A program made the position numbers and the translations under genes. A stretch of DNA of 64,000 bases, from NCBI RefSeq assembly GCF_002081715.1, contig NZ_MUKP01000018.1, positions 1-64,000 of the forward strand, read 5' to 3'. Source of the DNA: Nocardia donostiensis (GTDB lineage Bacteria; Actinomycetota; Actinomycetes; Mycobacteriales; Mycobacteriaceae). This document shows positions 9,008-20,371 of this stretch, in pieces (within the stretch, counting starts at the first letter, position 1; every line of letters begins with the position of its first letter). The notes under the pieces were generated by a model. The model was not told the origin of the DNA, searched no databases, and worked only from the letters and a program-made list of their open reading frames with translations.

Positions 9008-9583
9008 ATGGGTGTCAGTTTGTCCAAGGGCGGCAATGTCTCGCTGACGAAGGCGGCGCCGAACCTCACCGCGGTCGCCGTCGGCCTCGGCTGGGATGTG
9101 CGGACCACCACCGGTACGGACTTCGACCTCGACGCCAGCGCGATCGCTACGGGAGCAGACAAGAAGGTCGTATCCGACCAGCACTTCGTCTTCTTCAACA
9201 ACCTGCGTTCGCCCGAAGGCACCATCGAACACGTGGGCGACAACACCACCGGTGAAGGCGAAGGCGACGACGAGGTCATCAACGTCGACCTGGCCAACAC
9301 CCCGCCCACCATCGACAGCATCTTCTTCCCGGTGTCCATCTACGAAGCCGACACTCGGCAGCAGTCGTTCGGCCAGGTGCGCAACGCCTACATCCGGGTG
9401 GTCGACCGCGCCAACAACGAGGAACTGGCCCGCTACGACCTCACCGAAGACGCCTCCACCGAAACCGCCATGGTGTTCGGTGAGCTGTACCGCAACGGTG
9501 CCGAATGGAAATTCCGCGCCATCGGCCAGGGCTACGCCTCCGGGCTCGCGGGTATCGCCCGCGACTACGGTGTGAACGTCTGA
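9008..9583 (+). CDS. TerD family calcium-binding stress protein
   Basis: Canonical 191-residue TerD/TerE/TerZ-type protein. Start ATG 9008 follows GAAAGGGA. Diagnostic parts are MGVSLSKGGNVSLTKAAP at the N-terminus, the first acidic loop DFDLDASAIA, the second acidic calcium loop GDNTTGEGEGDDE near residue 78, and the closing AIGQGYASGL. Both calcium loops are intact, unlike in the TerD protein at the left edge. A strong hairpin terminator follows 26 bases after the stop, so it may be expressed separately from DUF475. Role: stress/metal response as part of a membrane-associated Ter complex (family knowledge). Confidence 0.95.
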   Translation: MGVSLSKGGNVSLTKAAPNLTAVAVGLGWDVRTTTGTDFDLDASAIATGADKKVVSDQHFVFFNNLRSPEGTIEHVGDNTTGEGEGDDEVINVDLANTPPTIDSIFFPVSIYEADTRQQSFGQVRNAYIRVVDRANNEELARYDLTEDASTETAMVFGELYRNGAEWKFRAIGQGYASGLAGIARDYGVNV

Positions 9584-9609
9584 GGCAACGAACCCACCTT
9601 CGGGGGATG

Positions 9610-9636
9610 AAGGGGGCTCGGCGACGAGCCCCCTTT
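9610..9636 (+). terminator. Hairpin terminator after terD
   Basis: Perfect 11-base inverted repeat AAGGGGGCTCG / CGAGCCCCCTT with a 4-base loop, followed by T and C. It lies 26 bases after the terD stop and well before the DUF475 start. Confidence 0.8.
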
Positions 9637-9793
9637 CGCACGCGCCGCCACTCCCAACCTGCGTGCGCGTGGCAAACCAGCGGATCGGCGACGACGCTGG
9701 TGATGAGTCGCCGACGACGCCGACCGAGTAAGTTTCGCTCATACGGCCCGGACACCGACCGAAGTCCGGCCGCCGCACACGAAAGGTCCCAGC

Positions 9794-10900
9794 GTGGTCC
9801 TGCGCATATTCGGACTATCCTTCGCCATCACGATACTTTCCCTGGTGGTGGCGTTCCTGTACGGCGGCCCCACCGCCCTCGTGCTCTGCCTGATCCTGGG
9901 CATTCTCGAGGTTTCGCTGTCGTTCGACAACGCCGTGATCAACGCCACCGTGCTACAACGGATGAGCGAGTTCTGGCAGAAGATCTTCCTCACCATCGGC
10001 ATCCTGATCGCCGTATTCGGTATGCGGCTGGTCTTCCCGCTCGCGATCGTCTGGATCACTGCGGGCCTCAACCCCGTCGAGGCCCTGGATCTGGCGTTGA
10101 ACCCGCCACCGAACGACGCATCTCACTTCCCCGACGGCAGCCCCAGCTATGAGACCCTGCTCACCGACGCGCACCCGCAGATCGCGGCGTTCGGCGGCAT
10201 GTTCCTCGCGCTGCTGTTCCTGAACTTCATCTTCGAAGACCGCGACATCACCTGGCTGAGCTGGCTGGAGAAGCCGCTGGCCAAGGTGGGCCAGCTCGAT
10301 ATGGTCTCGGTGGTCGTCGCGGCCACCGGCTTGGTGCTCACCGCAGAATTCCTCGCCCCAGACGATGTACGCGCCACCGTCCTCGTCGCAGGCCTGCTCG
10401 GCATGATCACCTACATCGCTGTCGACGGGCTCGGCTCGATGTTCCACACCGAGGAATACGAAGAAAAGTCCGGCCCGTCCGAGCTGGTCAAAGCGACCGG
10501 TAAAGCCGGCTTCTTCCTGTTCCTGTACCTCGAGGTGCTCGACGCCTCGTTCTCCTTCGACGGTGTGATCGGCGCGTTCGCCATCACCGCCGACCCGATC
10601 ATCATCGCGCTCGGCCTCGGCCTCATCGGCGCCATGTTCGTCCGATCGATCACCGTGTACCTGGTGCGCAAGGGCACCCTGTCGGAGTATGTGTATCTGG
10701 AGCACGGCGCTCACTGGGCGATCGGTGCGCTCGCGCTGATCCTGCTGGTCTCGATCGGTGTACATGTCGACGAGCTCATCACCGGCCTGATCGGTGTGGC
10801 GTTCATCGGCGCCGCATTCATCTCCAGCGTCCTGCGCAACCGCAAAGAAAACGGTGCGGAACTGCCCAGCAGCGAACCGGAGAAGACCCCGGTAAGCTGA
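9794..10900 (+). CDS. DUF475 / TerC-like integral membrane protein
   Basis: 368-residue polytopic membrane protein; GTG start at 9794 with GAAAGG about 8 bases upstream. It belongs to the DUF475 group of TerC-like transporters. Two internally related membrane blocks each carry a SFDN/SFDG acidic motif: LEVSLSFDNAVIN near 40 and LDASFSFDGVIGAF near 253. These charged membrane residues are the proposed metal-ion path of the TerC superfamily. About nine hydrophobic segments can be counted; the C-terminus is hydrophilic. It lies between two TerD-fold genes, so it is the likely membrane anchor or ion exporter of this ter system. Confidence 0.9.
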   Translation: MVLRIFGLSFAITILSLVVAFLYGGPTALVLCLILGILEVSLSFDNAVINATVLQRMSEFWQKIFLTIGILIAVFGMRLVFPLAIVWITAGLNPVEALDLALNPPPNDASHFPDGSPSYETLLTDAHPQIAAFGGMFLALLFLNFIFEDRDITWLSWLEKPLAKVGQLDMVSVVVAATGLVLTAEFLAPDDVRATVLVAGLLGMITYIAVDGLGSMFHTEEYEEKSGPSELVKATGKAGFFLFLYLEVLDASFSFDGVIGAFAITADPIIIALGLGLIGAMFVRSITVYLVRKGTLSEYVYLEHGAHWAIGALALILLVSIGVHVDELITGLIGVAFIGAAFISSVLRNRKENGAELPSSEPEKTPVS

Positions 10901-10929
10901 CCCCCGGCGAACGCAACCGAAAACTTCAG

Positions 10930-10957
10930 CGGCAGCGGCCTCCCGGCCGCTGCCGCG
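10930..10957 (+). terminator. Hairpin between DUF475 gene and terA-like gene
   Basis: Perfect 12-base inverted repeat GCGGCAGCGGCC / GGCCGCTGCCGC with a TCCC loop, 30 bases after the DUF475 stop. It lacks a T-run, so it may slow or attenuate transcription rather than fully stop it. Confidence 0.6.
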
Positions 10958-10982
10958 CTCATTTCCGAGGGGGACGACGCCC

Positions 10983-11606
10983 ATGGCGATCGGCAGAACC
11001 CAACACGAAACCGGCCCGGGCACAATCAGCCTGACCAAGGCGACACCGACGATCAACCTCACCAAACCCGGCGAACCACAGGGCATTGTGCAGGTCAACC
11101 TGAACTGGTCCACCAGATCGAAAGGCCTCTTCCGCCGCACCAAGCCCGTAGACCTGGATCTGGGCTGCCTGTACGAACTCACCGACGGCAACAAGGGCGT
11201 CATCCAAGCCGCGGGCGACAACTTCGGCTCCCTGCAAACGTCACCGCATATCGCCCTCGACACCGACGACCGATCCGGCGAACGAGCCCAGGGCGAGAAC
11301 CTACACATCGACCTGGCCCGGCCCGAACTGTTCCGGCGCATCCTCATCTTCGCGTTCCGCTACGAGGGCACACCCAACTGGGCTGCAGCCGACGCCGTCG
11401 CCACCATATTCCCCACCTGGGGACCGAACATCGAAGTACGGCTCGACTCGCCGGTTTCGGGAGCACGCTCCTGCGTCATCGCGCTACTACACAACCAAGG
11501 CGCAGGCATCACCGTGCAGCGGGAAGTGCACTACATCGACGGCACCCAACGCGATATCGACTCCGCCTACCGGTGGGGCATCACCTGGAACACAGCACAT
11601 AAATAG
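10983..11606 (+). CDS. TerD-fold protein, TerA-like
   Basis: 207-residue protein starting at ATG 10983 behind GAGGGGGAC. It has the TerD-type opening (TISLTKATPTINLTK), a first acidic loop DLDLGCLYEL and a weaker second loop (DTDDRSGERAQGE). The C-terminal half (ATIFPTWGPNIEVRLD to the end) resembles the TerA-type extension, where the fold ends in charged Arg/His-rich strands instead of GQGY. It probably works with the TerD at 9008 and the DUF475 protein. The stop is TAG at 11604. It is the last gene of the ter locus; a repeat-rich gap follows. Confidence 0.85.
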   Translation: MAIGRTQHETGPGTISLTKATPTINLTKPGEPQGIVQVNLNWSTRSKGLFRRTKPVDLDLGCLYELTDGNKGVIQAAGDNFGSLQTSPHIALDTDDRSGERAQGENLHIDLARPELFRRILIFAFRYEGTPNWAAADAVATIFPTWGPNIEVRLDSPVSGARSCVIALLHNQGAGITVQREVHYIDGTQRDIDSAYRWGITWNTAHK

Positions 11607-12081
11607 GTGCATCCCATGGCCGCGACTCCGGCGCGGCAGGTTTGCGGTCCCCTGGTGGCTCGCGTTTCAGCCCTCACGACTTGCGCCTGGGCGCATGCGC
11701 GAGAGTCGGACGTTCGTCCGCACCGGCGCTCCCAGCGAGGGTCGGACATTCATCCGCACCGGCGCTTCTAGCTGCGAGGGCTGAAACGCGAGCCGGACCG
11801 CGCGCCGGGCAGAGTTCGGGAGAGCGGAAGGGGTGTTGCTCAGGTGCACTATGCCCTTCGATCTTCGCTTGCCCCGCCCCGATCGAGCGTCGGCGACTGA
11901 CGCCCACGTTACGAAGAGACCTGTGTTCGACCTTGTCCCCACCAGCGATCCGTCGGCACCCACCAGCGCTCGACGGCACCATCCCTGAGTAATGCGTCCG
12001 ACAGGGGGCAAGAAGTCATACCGAGCCTGGTGGCCGAGGCCTTGGATAAGGGCCCACGAAAAGGTGACAGGTATTCCTCTG
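11607..12081. other. 475-base non-coding gap with a small repeat element
   Basis: No convincing gene is seen on either strand. The gap holds a 19-base perfect inverted repeat with two direct repeats between its arms (listed separately). The remainder, up to the UvrA-like stop, has no recognisable motif. Confidence 0.6.
11657..11794. repeat. 19-base inverted repeat enclosing tandem ~35-base direct repeats
   Basis: The left arm GGCTCGCGTTTCAGCCCTC (11657-11675) is an exact reverse complement of 11776-11794. Between the arms are two adjacent direct repeats, 11703-11736 and 11737-11772, sharing GTCGGAC, TTC, TCCGCACCGGCGCT and a closing AGC. The layout is like a miniature inverted-repeat element or a long palindromic intergenic repeat. 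No coding potential or target-site duplication is obvious. Confidence 0.75.
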
Positions 12082-14478
<2,397 letters not shown>

Positions 14479-14561
14479 CGTGTCTCCATCTGTCGGGCGG
14501 GGCCGCCTTTCGCGGCAACTACGCTGCTTCCCCTGCAGGATGCTCAGGTCATGCTGACGGG

Positions 14562-14981
14562 TCAGCGCAGTTCCTGAATGCGGACCATATTGCCCGCGGG
14601 GTCGCGGAAGGCGCAGTCGCGAACCCCGTACGGTTGCTCGGTCGGCTCCTGGACGACCTCGGCGTCACCGGCCTGCAGCTTCTCGAAGGTGCTGTCGAGA
14701 TCTTTGGTGGCGAGCAGGATACTGCCGTAGGTGCCCTTGGCCATCATCTCGGTGATGGTGCGGCGCTCGTCGTCGGTGATGCCAGGGTCGGCGGCGGGTG
14801 GATGCAGAACAACGGACGTGCCGGGCTGGCCGACTGGACCGACCGTAATCCAACGCATCCCGTTGTATCCGACGTCTTTCCGCACCTCGAAGCCGAGGAG
14901 GTCGCGATAGAACCCCAGGGCGGCATCCGGATCGTCGTGCGGGAGGAAGCTCGAGTGAATGGTGATATCCATGGCAGTCAC
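14562..14981 (-). CDS. VOC (glyoxalase/bleomycin-resistance) family protein
   Basis: 139-residue vicinal-oxygen-chelate fold protein. Visible parts are SSFLPHDDPDAALGFYRDLL at the N-terminus, MRWITVGP in the first half and YGVRDCAFRDPAGNMVRIQE at the end, which supplies the usual C-terminal metal-ligand Glu. The GTG start at 14981 overlaps the stop of the AraC gene as GTGA; an internal ATG four codons on is the alternative. AraC-VOC pairs like this usually detoxify or sequester small electrophiles or antibiotics. The substrate is unknown. Confidence 0.87.
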   Translation of the reverse strand: MTAMDITIHSSFLPHDDPDAALGFYRDLLGFEVRKDVGYNGMRWITVGPVGQPGTSVVLHPPAADPGITDDERRTITEMMAKGTYGSILLATKDLDSTFEKLQAGDAEVVQEPTEQPYGVRDCAFRDPAGNMVRIQELR

Positions 14982-15427
14982 GCTAAGCGTTGCGCGGGCA
15001 CAGGCGCTTCTCGATTCCTGATCGGTCTGGTCACCTGTTTCGCCACACAGGACGGTATTCCCGCCGTCGCCCGCACCGCCTCACGCCGATACACGCTGGG
15101 CGGCACACCGACCAACTCGGTGAAACGAGTACTAAAGGTCCCCAGCGACGCACACCCCACCGCGAAACACACCTCGGTGACGCTCAGATCACCCCGCCGC
15201 AGCAGCGCCATCGCACGCTCGATACGCCGCGTCATCAGATAGGAGTACGGCGACTCACCGTACGCAAGCCGGAACTGGCGACTCAGATGCCCGGCCGACA
15301 TATGCGCATCACGAGCCAGCGCCTCGACATCCAACGGCTGCGCATACTCACGGTCGATCCGATCCCGAACACGACGCAACCGCGCGAGGTCACGTAGATG
15401 CTGGTCCGGGGTAGGTCTACTGGTCAT
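14978..15427 (-). CDS. AraC-family transcriptional regulator
   Basis: 149-residue regulator that is essentially only the AraC DNA-binding domain. The first helix-turn-helix spans LDVEALARDAHMSAGHLSRQ near 33-52; the second lies around LSVTEVCFAVGCASLGTFST, followed by FTELVGVPPSVYRRE. No sensor domain is present, so the signal may be read by a partner or by expression level. It is first in a coupled operon with the VOC protein and the UvrA-like ATPase and is the probable local regulator. Confidence 0.9.
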   Translation of the reverse strand: MTSRPTPDQHLRDLARLRRVRDRIDREYAQPLDVEALARDAHMSAGHLSRQFRLAYGESPYSYLMTRRIERAMALLRRGDLSVTEVCFAVGCASLGTFSTRFTELVGVPPSVYRREAVRATAGIPSCVAKQVTRPIRNREAPVPAQRLA

Positions 15428-15560
15428 CTGCGTGATCGTGCCACGTCATCCGAGAGTTGCCCAGCGTTGGCGGCCAGCAGGCCGAGATCGTTCGAGGCGA
15501 GAGCTGCCACCGGTGCGGAGCCGGCGATCTTGGCGGGTCTTACCGGTCACGCCATCGGGT

Positions 15561-17408
15561 TCAGCTGCTCTCTTCGGCTAGAGCGATGGCCCAGGCCGCG
15601 TTGACGAGCCCGATATGGCTGAGCGCTTGCGGAAAATTGCCCAGTAGCTCACCGGTGGCCGCGTCCACCTCTTCGGACAATAACCCCACGTCGTTGAGGT
15701 ATCCGATGGCGCGCTCGAATACCGTGCGGGCCCTCGCGACCTGGCCGGAGGCGGCCAGAGCCTGAGCCAACCAGAATGTGCACAGCAAGAAGGTGCCCTC
15801 ATGTCCGGTGAGTCCGTCGGCATCGGTGTCGAGGTCGGTGCGGTAGCGGTAGACCAGCCCGCGAGAGTCGGTGAGACCCTCGGCAATGGTGTCGATGGTG
15901 GCCAGCACTCGCGGGTCGTCGGCGGGCAGGAAGCCGACCAGCGGGATCATCAAAGCTGAAGCATCGAGGGCATCACTGCCGAACGCTCGAGTGAACGAGC
16001 TGACCGTGTCGCTCCAGCCTCGGGTCATGATCTGCTCACGGATCTCATCGGCAGTCGCCTGCCAGGCTTCGATCCTGTCGCAGGCACCGAGAGCGTCGGC
16101 CATGGCGATCGCTCTATCAAGCGCTACCCAGCACATCAGCTTGGAGTAGAGAAAATGCTGGGGTTCCCCGCGTATCTCCCAGATGCCGGCATCGGCTTCT
16201 CGCCACCGGAGCGCGGCGGCGTCGGCGCAGCCGATGAGGAACTTGCGCCCGGTGGCGGCATGCGGATGGTCTGGGTCGAGCTGCTCGACGAGGCGGTACG
16301 CCGCGCCGAGCAGCTCGCCGTAAACATCGATCTGCCGCTGGTTCCACGCGCCGTTGCCCACCCGCACCGGTCGGCTGTCGCGCCAACCGGCGCGATGGCC
16401 GAGCTCGCGTTCGGACAGATCGTGCTCGCCGCCGATGCCGAACATGATCTGCAACGGCTCGTCGACGTGTAGTTGCGCTGCAGAGCTGACCGCGAGGTAG
16501 TCGAAGAACTCTTCGGCTTCGTCCGGGCAGGCGGCGACCCAGAGCGCATCGAGGGTGAAGCTCGCGTCTCGCACCCAGGAATACCGGTAATCCCAGTTGC
16601 GTCGACCACCAGCTTCTTCTGGCAGCGAAGTGGTCGGCGCGGCCACCACCGCCCAGGTCGGCTGGTAGGTCAAGGCCTGCAAGACCCGCCCGCTGTGGTG
16701 CACCAAATCCTGCCACGGTCCCTGGTAGCTTTGATGGGTCTGCGACCACGACCGCCAGGCGTCGACCGTCGCCTGCAGCGCCGCGTCGAGCTGGTCTGCT
16801 GAGAGCGGTTCCGGGAACGGTTCCGATGTAGTCCGGTGCAGCAAGCCGAGAGCAAGCCGTTCGCCCTCTCGCATATCGCATCGGCCGTTGGCGTCCGAGT
16901 CTGCGATGTCGAGTGGAATCGGGCAACACAGCAGCAGAATGTCGGCTCCGCCGCGCACCAGTACGGCACCGTCGACAGCCGACATCAGCGGCATGATTAT
17001 CCCGTACTCGGGACGGGGGGTGAACTCGACGTTGATCTCCACCTCGCCTGCCGTACAGGCCAGGGAACGTACCAGCATCCGCGGTGCGGCGGCACCCAAC
17101 TGGTGTGGGTCATCGGAAGCGCCGGTGGCGAGCGCATCGTGCAACACCAGCGTGCCGGTAGCAGTGGTAAACGTCGTCTCCAACACCATGGTGCCGTCAA
17201 GGTAACGACGGGTGATCTCGGCGTCGGAGTCGGCAGGACGCACCGCGAAAGTTCCGGCGTGCACATCGAGCAGCCGAGCGAATATCGAGGGCGAGTCGAA
17301 GCGCGGCAAGCACAGCCAATCCACCGACCCGCTGCGACTCACCAACGCGGCGGTGCGCCGGTCGGACAGCAGGGCGTAGTCGGCGATCGGTGTGGTGTTC
17401 ACAGGCAT
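15561..17408 (-). CDS. Glycoside hydrolase family 15 protein (glucoamylase/trehalase-like)
   Basis: 615-residue GH15 enzyme with an alpha/alpha-barrel catalytic domain after an N-terminal beta-sandwich (IADYALLSDRRTAALVSRSG). The conserved NWDYRYSWVRDASF stretch around residue 310 marks the active site. In mycobacteria close relatives hydrolyse trehalose, so trehalase is the first guess, but alpha-glucan substrates are possible. The chosen start is ATG 17408 (MPVNTTPIAD). An upstream in-frame extension of 46 residues is Arg/His-rich and resembles no GH15 N-terminus. It lies 29 bases after the FMN reductase gene on the same strand. Confidence 0.87.
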   Translation of the reverse strand: MPVNTTPIADYALLSDRRTAALVSRSGSVDWLCLPRFDSPSIFARLLDVHAGTFAVRPADSDAEITRRYLDGTMVLETTFTTATGTLVLHDALATGASDDPHQLGAAAPRMLVRSLACTAGEVEINVEFTPRPEYGIIMPLMSAVDGAVLVRGGADILLLCCPIPLDIADSDANGRCDMREGERLALGLLHRTTSEPFPEPLSADQLDAALQATVDAWRSWSQTHQSYQGPWQDLVHHSGRVLQALTYQPTWAVVAAPTTSLPEEAGGRRNWDYRYSWVRDASFTLDALWVAACPDEAEEFFDYLAVSSAAQLHVDEPLQIMFGIGGEHDLSERELGHRAGWRDSRPVRVGNGAWNQRQIDVYGELLGAAYRLVEQLDPDHPHAATGRKFLIGCADAAALRWREADAGIWEIRGEPQHFLYSKLMCWVALDRAIAMADALGACDRIEAWQATADEIREQIMTRGWSDTVSSFTRAFGSDALDASALMIPLVGFLPADDPRVLATIDTIAEGLTDSRGLVYRYRTDLDTDADGLTGHEGTFLLCTFWLAQALAASGQVARARTVFERAIGYLNDVGLLSEEVDAATGELLGNFPQALSHIGLVNAAWAIALAEESS

Positions 17409-17437
17409 GGCTGCGGTGTGTGGTGCGGGTCGGCGTG

Positions 17438-18082
17438 TCAGTCTTCGACGGTGGTGCCATCGGCATGGGGCTGCCAGCCGACGAGGAGACGTTCCATCTC
17501 GGTCAACTCCTCGGTGAACACATCGCGACGAGTGCGAGGACCGCACGCTTGCAGCAGCCGAGCGAAGTCGGCAGCGGCTTTCCCGATCCTCTCGGAGAGT
17601 TCGGCGGTGCCTTGCCTCGCGCCGAAGTCATCGGTGGCCGCATAGACCCCCGTGGGCGACACGATGGCATGCAGGTACGAAAACATCGGACGCAAGGCAT
17701 GTTCCAGCACCAGCGAATGCCGCTCTGTTCCGCCGGTCGCAGCGATCAGCACCGGCATCTCTGACAGACTCTCTTCGGGCAATACGTCGAAAAACGACTT
17801 GAACAACCCGCTGAACGAGGCATTGAATGCGGGAGTCACTGCGATCAGTCCGTCGGCGGCGGCGACGGTGTCGAAGATCGACTCCAATTCCGGCGGGGCA
17901 AACCCGGCCAGCATGGTGTCCATGATCGCTCGCCCCCAATGCCGCAGTTCGATCACCGAAGCGTCCACCGTCAGGTTCTTGCCGGCCAACGCCGCCTCGA
18001 CCGCCGTAGTGATCCGATCAGCCAGCAATCGAGTGGAGGACGGTTCTCGCAGCCCTGAGCTGATTACCGCAAGCTTGGTCAT
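17438..18082 (-). CDS. NAD(P)H-dependent FMN reductase, CE1759-type
   Basis: 214-residue flavodoxin-fold reductase, partner of the LLM monooxygenase. Typical pieces are the N-terminal AVISSGLREPSSTRLLAD (phosphate loop), VTPAFNASFSGLFKSFFDVL near 85 and IAATGGTERHSLVLEHALRP near 113. Supplying reduced FMN to the luciferase-like enzyme is the expected role, because these two families occur as a pair. ATG 18082 overlaps the LLM stop (ATGA), so the two are translationally coupled. Confidence 0.9.
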   Translation of the reverse strand: MTKLAVISSGLREPSSTRLLADRITTAVEAALAGKNLTVDASVIELRHWGRAIMDTMLAGFAPPELESIFDTVAAADGLIAVTPAFNASFSGLFKSFFDVLPEESLSEMPVLIAATGGTERHSLVLEHALRPMFSYLHAIVSPTGVYAATDDFGARQGTAELSERIGKAAADFARLLQACGPRTRRDVFTEELTEMERLLVGWQPHADGTTVED

Positions 18083-19128
18083 GGCGTCTGATCCTCCGTG
18101 CTACTCGAGAGGTCGGTATCGCTGCCGGCCGCGGCCTGCACCAGTGTCTCGTGGGTCGGGGCATCGGGCACATGCTCCGGTCTGCCGACCGCGAACTCCT
18201 TGCGCAGCACTGGGATAACCTCCTCTCCCAGGAGGTCGAGCTGCTCCAACACAGTTTTCAGTGGCAAACCGGCGTGGTCGATCAAGAACAACTGTCGCTG
18301 GTAGTCGCCGGCATATTCGCGGAAACCCAGGGTTCGGTCGATCACCTGCTGCGGCGAACCGCGGAACTCCTCGACTGCGTCTTGGCTGTTGGGTCGCATG
18401 AACACCTGCCCACCGAGTCCTACGATCGCCTCATCGGCGCTGCCGTGCCCGTAATGCTCGAACCGCTGTCGATACAACTGCACCATCCGTTTGGTGTGCG
18501 ACGGAGGCCAGAAGATGTGGTTGGCGAAGAAACCGTCGCCGTAATAGGCAGCCAGCTCCGCGACCTCAGGAGTACGGATCGATCCGTGCCAAACGAACGG
18601 CGGCACGCCATCCAATGGTCGCGGCGCCAAAGTAAAACCTTGTAGAGGCGTACGGAACTTACCGTTCCAGTCGACGACCTCCTCTCGCCACAGCCGACGC
18701 AGCAGGCCGTAGTGCTCGACTGTCAATGGAATGGCAGCCCGGATGTCTTGGCCGAACCAGGGGTAGACCGGCCCGGTATTGCCACGTCCCAGCATGACAT
18801 CGACCCGGCCACCGGACAGGTGCTGCAATACGCTGAAGTCTTCCGCGATCTTCACCGGGTCGTTGGTGGTGATCAATGTGGTCGACGTGGACAAGATGAT
18901 CCGCTCGGTCTGCGCCGCGATATACCCCAGCAGCGTGGTCGGCGAGGACGGAGTGAACGGCGGGTTGTGATGCTCGCCGGTGGCGAAGACATCCAATCCC
19001 ACTTCCTCGGCCTTCCTCGCGATAGACACGGTATCCCGGATTCGCTCGGCCTCGGTGGGTGTGCGGCCGGTCATCGGGTCCTCGGTGACATCCCCGACCG
19101 TGAAGATCCCGCATTGCAGACCAGTCAA
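18079..19128 (-). CDS. LLM-class flavin-dependent monooxygenase, CE1758-type
   Basis: Luciferase-like flavin monooxygenase of about 349 residues. Conserved elements are CGIFTVGDVTEDP at the start, DVFATGEHHNPPF near 45, LSTSTTLITTNDPVKIAEDF near 78, MLGRGNTGPVYPWFG near 112 and FREYAGDYQRQLFLIDHAG near 275. The start is set at TTG 19128, which has GGGGAG 5-6 bases upstream and yields the family N-terminus (L/M)TGLQCGIF. ATG 19176, sixteen codons upstream, is the alternative. The substrate is unknown; it forms a two-component system with the coupled FMN reductase. Confidence 0.88.
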   Translation of the reverse strand: MTGLQCGIFTVGDVTEDPMTGRTPTEAERIRDTVSIARKAEEVGLDVFATGEHHNPPFTPSSPTTLLGYIAAQTERIILSTSTTLITTNDPVKIAEDFSVLQHLSGGRVDVMLGRGNTGPVYPWFGQDIRAAIPLTVEHYGLLRRLWREEVVDWNGKFRTPLQGFTLAPRPLDGVPPFVWHGSIRTPEVAELAAYYGDGFFANHIFWPPSHTKRMVQLYRQRFEHYGHGSADEAIVGLGGQVFMRPNSQDAVEEFRGSPQQVIDRTLGFREYAGDYQRQLFLIDHAGLPLKTVLEQLDLLGEEVIPVLRKEFAVGRPEHVPDAPTHETLVQAAAGSDTDLSSSTEDQTP

Positions 19129-19252
19129 CGCAGCTCCCCTGGTTAGTTGTCCACTACGGGCATGCCCGGTGCTCATACCACCCTGAGCGAGTCGGCATCT
19201 ATCGACTGCGGCTGGTGAAGACCCTACGCCCCGGCACACCACAGGTAAACAG

Positions 19253-19264
19253 TTGATGCGTCAA
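19253..19264. promoter_or_regulatory. Possible operator TTGA-N4-TCAA upstream of the LLM operon
   Basis: Dyad TTGATGCGTCAA, 125 bases upstream of the LLM start in the 258-base gap between the divergent LLM and DUF5996 genes. MarR- and TetR-type regulators often use such dyads. A single short dyad is weak evidence. Confidence 0.25.
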
Positions 19265-19386
19265 TTACCGTCTCGGGTTTCCTCTTGCGAATCGTGGGCA
19301 CTTCAGCCGGGGCAGACAACTGGACCGACGAGCAATCCCCGACCTCGCGAACAGCACTAACCGCCGACGCTGAGGAGTGATGATCG

Positions 19387-20328
19387 ATGGCGCAGCAGAC
19401 CGATGTATGGCCCAGCCTGCGGGTCGATGACTGGGCTCCGACGCGGGACACACTACATCTGTGGGCCCAGATCGTCGGCAAGGTCCGGCTTGCTCATTCA
19501 CCCATGGTCAATCACTGGTGGCAGATCACCTTGTATGTGACTCCGCGCGGCTTGACGACGTCGACAATTCCTTATGAGGCCGAAGCCTTCGACATCGAGT
19601 TCGATTTCATCGATCACAAGTTGCTGATACGCAGCAGCACTGGCGCAACCCGGACCGTGCGCCTCGAACCGAAATCGGTGGCAGAATTCTACTCGCAAAT
19701 CATGAACGCATTAGACGAATTAGGCTTCCATACACGCATCCAGACGCGCCCCAACGAGGTCGACCCGGCGCTGCGGTTCGCCGAGGATGTCGAGCACGCA
19801 TCGTACGACCCGGACGCCGCACATCTGTTCTGGCGCCAACTGCTCCAGGCCAACCGGGTAATCAACCGGTTCCGGTCTCGTTTCGTCGGAAAAGTAAGCC
19901 CGGTGCATTTCTTCTGGGGGGCCATGGATCTCGCGTGCACCCGGTTTTCCGGCCGTGGGGCTCCGCGCCATCCCGGCGGCGCCCCCAATGTCGGTGACTG
20001 GGTAATGGTGGAAGGGTACTCACGCGAGCTGAGCAGTTGCGGTTTCTTTCCCGGCGGCGGTGAAGAGGGCGCCTTTTATGCCTACGCCTACCCAGAACCC
20101 GACGGGTTCGCCGATCACCCCGTCGGCCCTTCCGAGGCCTACTACAGCAAGGATCTCGGTGAATACCTCTTGCCGTACGAAGTCGTGCGGCAGGCAGCCG
20201 ACCCCGATGAGGTACTTCTCGAATTCCTGCAGGCTACCTACGAAGCGGCGGCGATCCATGCCTACTGGGACCGTGCTGCGCTCGAAGACCACCCCGACCG
20301 CTGGAAGGAGCAACAAACGCGCGCATGA
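19387..20328 (+). CDS. DUF5996 family protein
   Basis: 313-residue soluble protein of the DUF5996 family, function unknown. Recognisable parts are WPSLRVDDWAPTRDTLHLW at the N-terminus, VNHWWQITLYVTPRGLTTS near 38, SPVHFFWGAMDLACTRFSGR near 172, and a C-terminal SREL...FFPGG...FYAYAYPEP block. No signal peptide or membrane helix. Start ATG 19387 follows GAGGAGTG. It converges on dnaB with 43 bases between stops. Confidence 0.85.
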   Translation: MAQQTDVWPSLRVDDWAPTRDTLHLWAQIVGKVRLAHSPMVNHWWQITLYVTPRGLTTSTIPYEAEAFDIEFDFIDHKLLIRSSTGATRTVRLEPKSVAEFYSQIMNALDELGFHTRIQTRPNEVDPALRFAEDVEHASYDPDAAHLFWRQLLQANRVINRFRSRFVGKVSPVHFFWGAMDLACTRFSGRGAPRHPGGAPNVGDWVMVEGYSRELSSCGFFPGGGEEGAFYAYAYPEPDGFADHPVGPSEAYYSKDLGEYLLPYEVVRQAADPDEVLLEFLQATYEAAAIHAYWDRAALEDHPDRWKEQQTRA

Positions 20329-20371
20329 CAATGTATGGCCATCGGCATGTTCGCTGCAACCATCGTTCCGA

